Source: Conchocele bisecta
Lineage: Eukaryota; Mollusca; Bivalvia; Lucinida; Thyasiridae
Assembly: GCA_029237695.1 (NCBI GenBank)
Contig: CM055265.1
Span: 81,276,447 to 81,340,446 of the forward strand
Direction: 5' to 3'
Length of the DNA: 64,000 nt
Positions 60,122 through 64,000 of this stretch are shown here, one piece after another. The notes beneath the pieces are model-generated. The model saw only the letters and a program-made list of their open reading frames with translations, had not been told where the DNA came from and did not search any database. Both the position numbers and the translations under genes were made by a program. Each line of letters starts with the position of its first letter. The stretch's first letter is position 1.

Positions 60122-60333
60122 AGATGTGTAGTCTGATCTGGGCCTACACTGGTCGCAAATGTCATAAGCCCTGTTTCTCCATCATATCTCGAAAAGGCAC
60201 GTTCTATCAGGAGGAGGGCGGTGTTTTATGAGATCAATAGATCTTACAGTTGAATGGATATTTTATCTGTCTGTGAGTATACAGAATTGTCTACTACGGA
60301 ATATTTCTGCTGCCCCATGGGAAATCCACATTT

Positions 60334-60371
<38 letters not shown>
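60334..60371. repeat. (AT)n microsatellite
   Basis: About 18 uninterrupted TA units. Confidence 0.95.
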
Positions 60372-60376
<5 letters not shown>

Positions 60377-60454
60377 AGGCATAATGTGACTTAGTTTCTA
60401 TACACTGTACATTGGGGCCTTTCTATACCGGACACCAAGGAAACCTCGGTATTT

Positions 60455-60663
60455 TTAACCCTTTCAACACTAACAGCCATTTATTGTTTGTGTTGTTTTT
60501 TTTTTTAAAAAGCAGCCCCTTTTCATAAATTAACTTTTGCAAGTAATTTTTATTTTTTTTTTTAAAACAGCCCCTTTTCATAAATCAACTAGTCTGAAAA
60601 TTGGTTTGTTGCGATTGGATTGGTCGGAAAATTAACTTCATTACAGTTATGCAGAAGGGTTAA
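60455..60663 (+). mobile_element. TTAA-A MITE, copy 15 (rearranged)
   Basis: TTAACCCTTTCAACACTAAC to AGAAGGGTTAA. The core palindrome is replaced by a duplicated AGCCCCTTTTCATAAAT stretch. Confidence 0.72.
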
Positions 60664-60763
60664 AAGGCGAGAACCGAATCGTGTCGTCTGCTGTTTTACA
60701 TTATTTTTAGCGAAAGACATATTTTGGCAGCACATGAGAATTGTCTCCATTGATCTGCAATGT
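60660..60763 (-). mobile_element. TTAA-B MITE, left half
   Basis: TTAAAAGGCGAGAACCGAAT, TGTCGTCTGCTG and GGCAGCACATGAGAATTG. Shares TTAA with the preceding TTAA-A; breaks off after CTCCATTGATC. Confidence 0.7.
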
Positions 60764-60782
60764 CTCAATACTATATATATCC

Positions 60783-61028
60783 TTAACCCTTTCAACACCT
60801 GACAGGCCTGTATAGTGGTATTGGCAAAAAGTGTAGATCCATATGAGCCGACTCGTCACAAGCCGCATCAGGATCTGCACTTTTTGCAAGTAATTTTCAT
60901 ATTTTTGAGAACAAAAACATCCCATTTTCATAGATGGGCTAGTCTGAAAATCATTTTGTGACGATTGGATTGGTTGCAAAATTAATATATCACAGTCCAT
61001 TCCAGTTACTTAGGGGTGAAAGGGTTAA
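60783..61028 (+). mobile_element. TTAA-A MITE, copy 16
   Basis: TTAACCCTTTCAACACCTGA to GAAAGGGTTAA. Full right arm with ACGATTGGATTGGTTGC and CACAGTCCATTCCAGTTAC. Confidence 0.87.
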
Positions 61029-61041
61029 TAAGAGAATGTTC

Positions 61042-61627
61042 TTAACCCTTTCAACACTACAGAGACCTCTTCACTAGTGTTTACAGACAGTGTAGACTCA
61101 GATGAGCCGGCTCATAACGAGCCATCTCATCAGGATCTGCACTTTTTGCAAGTAATTTTCTTCTTTTTTTGGGGTGGGGCGGGGGGGGGGGGGGGGGAGC
61201 ACTGCCTTCATATAACTGGATTAGTCTGAAAATCATTTTGTGATGGTGGAGCGCCGTGGCATAATGGTTAGTGTGTCGGACTACTGATCCAAGGGTCGTG
61301 GGTTCGAGCCTGACTAGCGGCGTGCGTTGTGTCCTTGAGCAAGACACTTTATCCACACTGCTCCAGTTCACCCAGCTGTAAATGGGTACCGATAATTCGT
61401 AGTTGCTCTGTAAATACGAATTACCGGCTTCTCTCAAAAAGTCTCTACCTCCGTTCATTCTCCCATTCTTGGGAGACGGCATGCAAGGTCCTAGAGCCAG
61501 TGCCGCCGTTAAATATAAGCATAAAAAAAAAATAAAAAAAAAAAATAAAAATTTGTGACGACTGGATAATGGTCAGAAAATTAACATATTACAGTCCATT
61601 CCAGTTATTTTTGGTTGAAAGGGTTAA
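61042..61627 (+). mobile_element. TTAA-A MITE, copy 17, split by SINE-3
   Basis: TTAACCCTTTCAACACTACA to GAAAGGGTTAA. A long G run replaces part of the ACAAAAACACCCCC stretch at 61168-61196. The SINE breaks it within ATCATTTTGTGATG. Confidence 0.85.
61246..61551 (+). mobile_element. SINE-3, full-length with target duplication (family definition)
   Basis: tRNA-like head: A-box region GTGGCATAATGGTTAGTGTG, B box GGTTCGAGCC. A central domain contains GTGTCCTTGAGCAAGACAC, TGCTCCAGTTCACCCAGC and AATGGGTACCGATAATTCG. The 3' end is GCCAGTGCCGCCGTTAAAT with an A-rich tail. TTTGTGATG and TTTGTGACG flank it. The conserved central domain suggests one of the widespread metazoan SINE superfamilies, but I cannot say which. 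Confidence 0.87.
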
Positions 61628-62112
61628 TTTGATAGTCCCTTTTTTGTCACATGATTAAGATATTTTTATAAACGATTAGCGATGGCTGATTAGCTTTAGA
61701 TTTAAGATGTAAAAGTGTCTTATTAGAATTACACAGATATTTCGGATGCAGATCTTGTAAATTATATTTTATGTGAACGCTTGTATTTGTAAATATAATG
61801 TCATAGTTATATTGTACTATATGCCTGTAAAAATGACATGTGACACTTTAATGAACTTAATATATATTAATATGTATACATCTATCACATGTAAAACAGA
61901 AAGTATAGAACAGAAAGTTCACCTAATGAGAGCTCATTAATTGATAGTGATTAATTAACTTAATTAGATGTCCCGACGATGATGGAGAGGCACCGTTTCA
62001 TTTATGTTTAATTATTTGTAAACTCGCAATTAGTCTTTTTAACAGCATAATTGTTATGCTAATGTATTTTTTCATCTTTCCTGTAGTACATATAATTATT
62101 ATAACATACATG
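61628..62112. other. Unassigned, AT-rich
   Basis: Very AT-rich, with small palindromes such as TTAATTGATAGTGATTAATT. No family recognised. Confidence 0.35.
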
Positions 62113-62175
62113 TTAACCCGCACTACGCGGGAGATGAAAATTGTCGTCTGCTGTTTTTCATTTTTGCCTTAATTC

Positions 62176-62938
62176 TTAAAGGTACATGCCCACTACGTAC
62201 ATGCCCACTCAGTAGGCACAAAATGTTACTTACATCAGAGACATCATTTGACACCTTTTCTGGCAAAATAAACATTCATTCACCGTTATTCCACTTATTG
62301 ATTCGCATTATTATACATTTTATATTAGCCGTTTTCAATATGTGTCCTTGAGCAAGACACTTTATCCACACTGCTCCAGTTCACCCAGCTGTAAATGGGT
62401 ACCGATAATTCGTAGTTGCTCTGTAAATACGAATTACCGGCTTCTCTCAAAAATCTCTACCTCTACCTCTGTTCTTTCTCCCATTCTTGGGAGACGGCAT
62501 GCAAGGTCCTAGAGCCAGTGCCGCCGTTAAATGTAAGCTAAAAAAAAAAAAAAAATATTAGCCGTAAATTTACACACTGATATCAGGGGCGATAACCGTG
62601 TTTCCTTAAAATGTTAATGGACATTACTATTTATTCTCTGTATTTATTTTTTGATTTGTAATGATCATACTTGATAATCTGTCGAAAATATAATTTTTTC
62701 AGGGGACACATTTAATTAGTATAAATAATTAAAAGATAGCATGCCTCATTTGCATATGAAAATAGCCTGATACCACCGCGCATCACTATCAGTGAAATAA
62801 ATATTACTAATTGATTATATCTGTATAGCGGGTACTTGTAATTTTTAGAACTGGTGGAATAGTGACAAAATTATTCACTTATTTAATTCCTATAATGAAC
62901 AGTTTAATTGTGCCTACTGAGTGGGCATGTACCTTTAA
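62176..62938 (+). mobile_element. TTAA-X element, copy 2, carrying SINE-3
   Basis: TTAA on both sides. Ends AGGTACATGCCCACT and complement, followed by CAGTAGGCACAA and TTGTGCCTACTG. Near the left end GTACATGCCCACT is duplicated. About 530 bp without the SINE; no transposase frame. The inner TTTGCATATGAAAATAGC region matches 45540-45590. Confidence 0.85.
62333..62555 (+). mobile_element. SINE-3, 5'-truncated, with target duplication
   Basis: Starts near TGTGTCCTTGAGCAAGACAC and lacks the tRNA head. It ends GCCAGTGCCGCCGTTAAATG with an A tail. TATTAGCCGT flanks both sides (62323-62332, 62556-62565). Confidence 0.88.
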
Positions 62939-63114
62939 CAAAAAAACCTGTTTTGGCAGCGCATGAGAATCGTCCCCAGTGGACGATTCTCATGCGCTGT
63001 CAAAACAGGTTTTTATCAAGAAATATTGAAAATAAAACATTTCCAGCTGACGACAAAATTTAATTCAGCATAGTGAGGTTTAATGCGTTTTATTACTACC
63101 ACCAACAATAAGGA

Positions 63115-63221
63115 TTAACCGTTCGAATGCGGGAAACGTAAATCGCCGTCTGCTGTTGTTTTATATTTTGTTTCATGTCTAAACAAAACATGGTTTAACA
63201 GCACTTTAGAATTGTTTCCTA
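63115..63221 (-). mobile_element. TTAA-B MITE, left half
   Basis: TTAACCGTTCGAATGCGGGA, GCCGTCTGCTGTTG and AACAGCACTTTAGAATTG, then broken. Confidence 0.72.
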
Positions 63222-63396
63222 CAAATAAGATGCCAACCTGCCATTCGGGACGAGACACGCGTTAGGGAGCTACGAGTCGCTCCCGTGTCTTGCGCTGTCC
63301 ACCGTAATGGACTGAGTGGACTTATGGGTGACATGAGTGTATTACGTCCGCATATTCTGAACTTCCTGGATGCATCCCTCTGATGAACCAGACCAG
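63222..63396. other. Unassigned
   Basis: GC-richer than its surroundings, with GGGAGCTACGAGTCGCTCCC as a small palindrome. Not recognised. Confidence 0.35.
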
Positions 63397-63603
63397 TTAA
63401 CCTTTACAATGCTGAATTAAATTTTGTCGTCTGCTGTTTATTTTCCATTTTTTCTCATCAAAAACTTGCTTTGACAGCACTTTAGAATCATTTCCCATGG
63501 AAATGATTCTAAAATGCTGCCAAACTATGTTTTATTGACAGAAAAGATAAAATATGAAACAACAGCAGACAACACTTTTCATTTCCCGCATTCTAAGGGT
63601 TAA
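63397..63603 (+). mobile_element. TTAA-B MITE, copy 29
   Basis: TTAACCTTTACAATGCTGAA to CTAAGGGTTAA; centre AATCATTTCCCATGGAAATG intact. Confidence 0.87.
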
Positions 63604-63639
63604 TGAGGACCTAGGGTGAGTCGGTGATATTTGTCTACA

Positions 63640-63946
63640 TGTACTTACTAGCTTCTTTGCTGCTAGCAGTGAAAATCAAAAGACTGAACGTCCTGAAATT
63701 CTTCGCAGTATGTGTTTGTGGATGACACATAGACCAATAATTAATCTAGGGTGAAAAGTGTTTCGTGAAAAATAAGTGCGGGAATTTCACAGCAACAGCA
63801 ACAACAACAACAAGTTAAAAAGGACTCAATTTAAATGAAATTCTAAGACCTGTTCATGATATTTAGAAGGAGAAATAATAGAAAATGTAATGGATTTTCG
63901 TCTGATAATTTATGGCCAACAAGTTTCCCAGCATGCAAAGTGCTAG
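63640..63946 (+). repeat. TTAA-K-like copy with replaced middle
   Basis: Left GCTTCTTTGCTGCTAGCAG; right AAATGAAATTCTAAGACCTG, TTCATGATATTTAGAAGGAG and AGTTTCCCAGCATGCAAAG. The segment between includes an (ACA)n run like a SINE-4 tail at 63784-63812. Confidence 0.55.
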
Positions 63947-64000
63947 ACAAGTATTGGTGTACCTGGATCTGGTTCTCTCGGTGTCATTGGTGAATGACGC

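Larger units (their letters stand above)
59648..60183 (-). mobile_element. MITE-G, copy 9, carrying two insertions
   Basis: Left end ATGGCTATGACTGGAGAAG. The core arms GTAGACCCAGATCAG and CTGATCTGGGCCTACACTGG are separated by MITE-F (59879-60121). A second small element sits at 59726-59812. Ends CATAAGCCCTGTTTCTCC. Confidence 0.72.
62113..63083 (-). mobile_element. TTAA-B MITE, copy 27, carrying TTAA-X
   Basis: The left part, 62113-62175, holds TTAACCCGCACTACGCGGGA, TGTCGTCTGCTG and TTTGCCTTAATTC. The right part from 62939 has CCTGTTTTGGCAGCGCATGA, a GAGAATCGTCCCCAGTGGAC centre and CAGCTGACGACAAAATTTAA. Ends GAGGTTTAA. Confidence 0.83.

Noticed and set aside
61250..61320. Possible tRNA gene (A and B box, anticodon-like region)
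   Set aside because: Followed by the SINE-3 body and A tail with target duplications, and the arms do not form a full cloverleaf by eye.

Overview
The window looks like gene-poor, AT-rich nuclear DNA of an animal, most likely a bivalve mollusc. The grounds are dispersed repeats with embedded CGTCCGTCC microsatellites, several tRNA-derived SINEs, and very many short inverted-repeat transposons (MITEs). That style is familiar from clam, mussel and oyster genomes. I cannot name the species. A venerid-like clam is only an impression. No intact protein gene, rRNA, tRNA gene or CRISPR array is visible. Almost every open frame is short and lies inside or across a repeat.

By adding up my own intervals, about half of the window belongs to recognisable repeats, and nearly all of these are non-autonomous. 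The dominant class is a set of at least six MITE families whose outermost bases are TTAA and whose TTAA also serves as the target duplication, the hallmark of piggyBac-superfamily transposition. These are named here TTAA-A (about 19 copies), TTAA-B (about 30), TTAA-D, TTAA-E, TTAA-K and TTAA-X. Other families are MITE-C, F, G, J, M, R, AC and AD. There are also TA-flanked mariner/pogo-like elements (TA-L, TA-N, TA-O, TA-P, TA-Q), a hAT-like element, four SINE families (SINE-1 to SINE-4), and long low-copy repeats with internal tandem units (Rep-T, U, V, W, Y). Family names are mine; no database was searched.

Layout. 1-9 kb: scattered A, B, C, D, J, M and F copies, a SINE-1 split by a B element, and a hAT-like element. 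9-20 kb: SINE-1, SINE-2, Rep-T with a duplicated inner element, a minisatellite, nested D/B, and foldback TA-O. 20-22 kb: a D/A chain and a small splice-site-bounded candidate noncoding exon (20808-20878) whose donor is abutted by a B element. 22-36 kb: J, Rep-U, a largely repeat-free patch with a candidate membrane-protein exon (28391-28604), then B-A-C chains. 36-48 kb: a 1.06 kb pogo-like element, the Rep-W arrays, G dimers, and a SINE-2 inside a J. 48.7-50.6 kb: a composite in which SINE-2 holds TTAA-K, which holds TA-L, which carries a HIRAN-like coding remnant. 50-60 kb: M, G, SINE-1 and foldbacks. 60-64 kb: chained A and B elements and a triple nest of SINE-3 in TTAA-X in TTAA-B.

The simplest reading is intronic or intergenic DNA around a host gene on the + strand. 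The two exon candidates are the only host-gene hints. The nesting order gives a readable relative chronology of transposition, and several insertions show exact target-site duplications.
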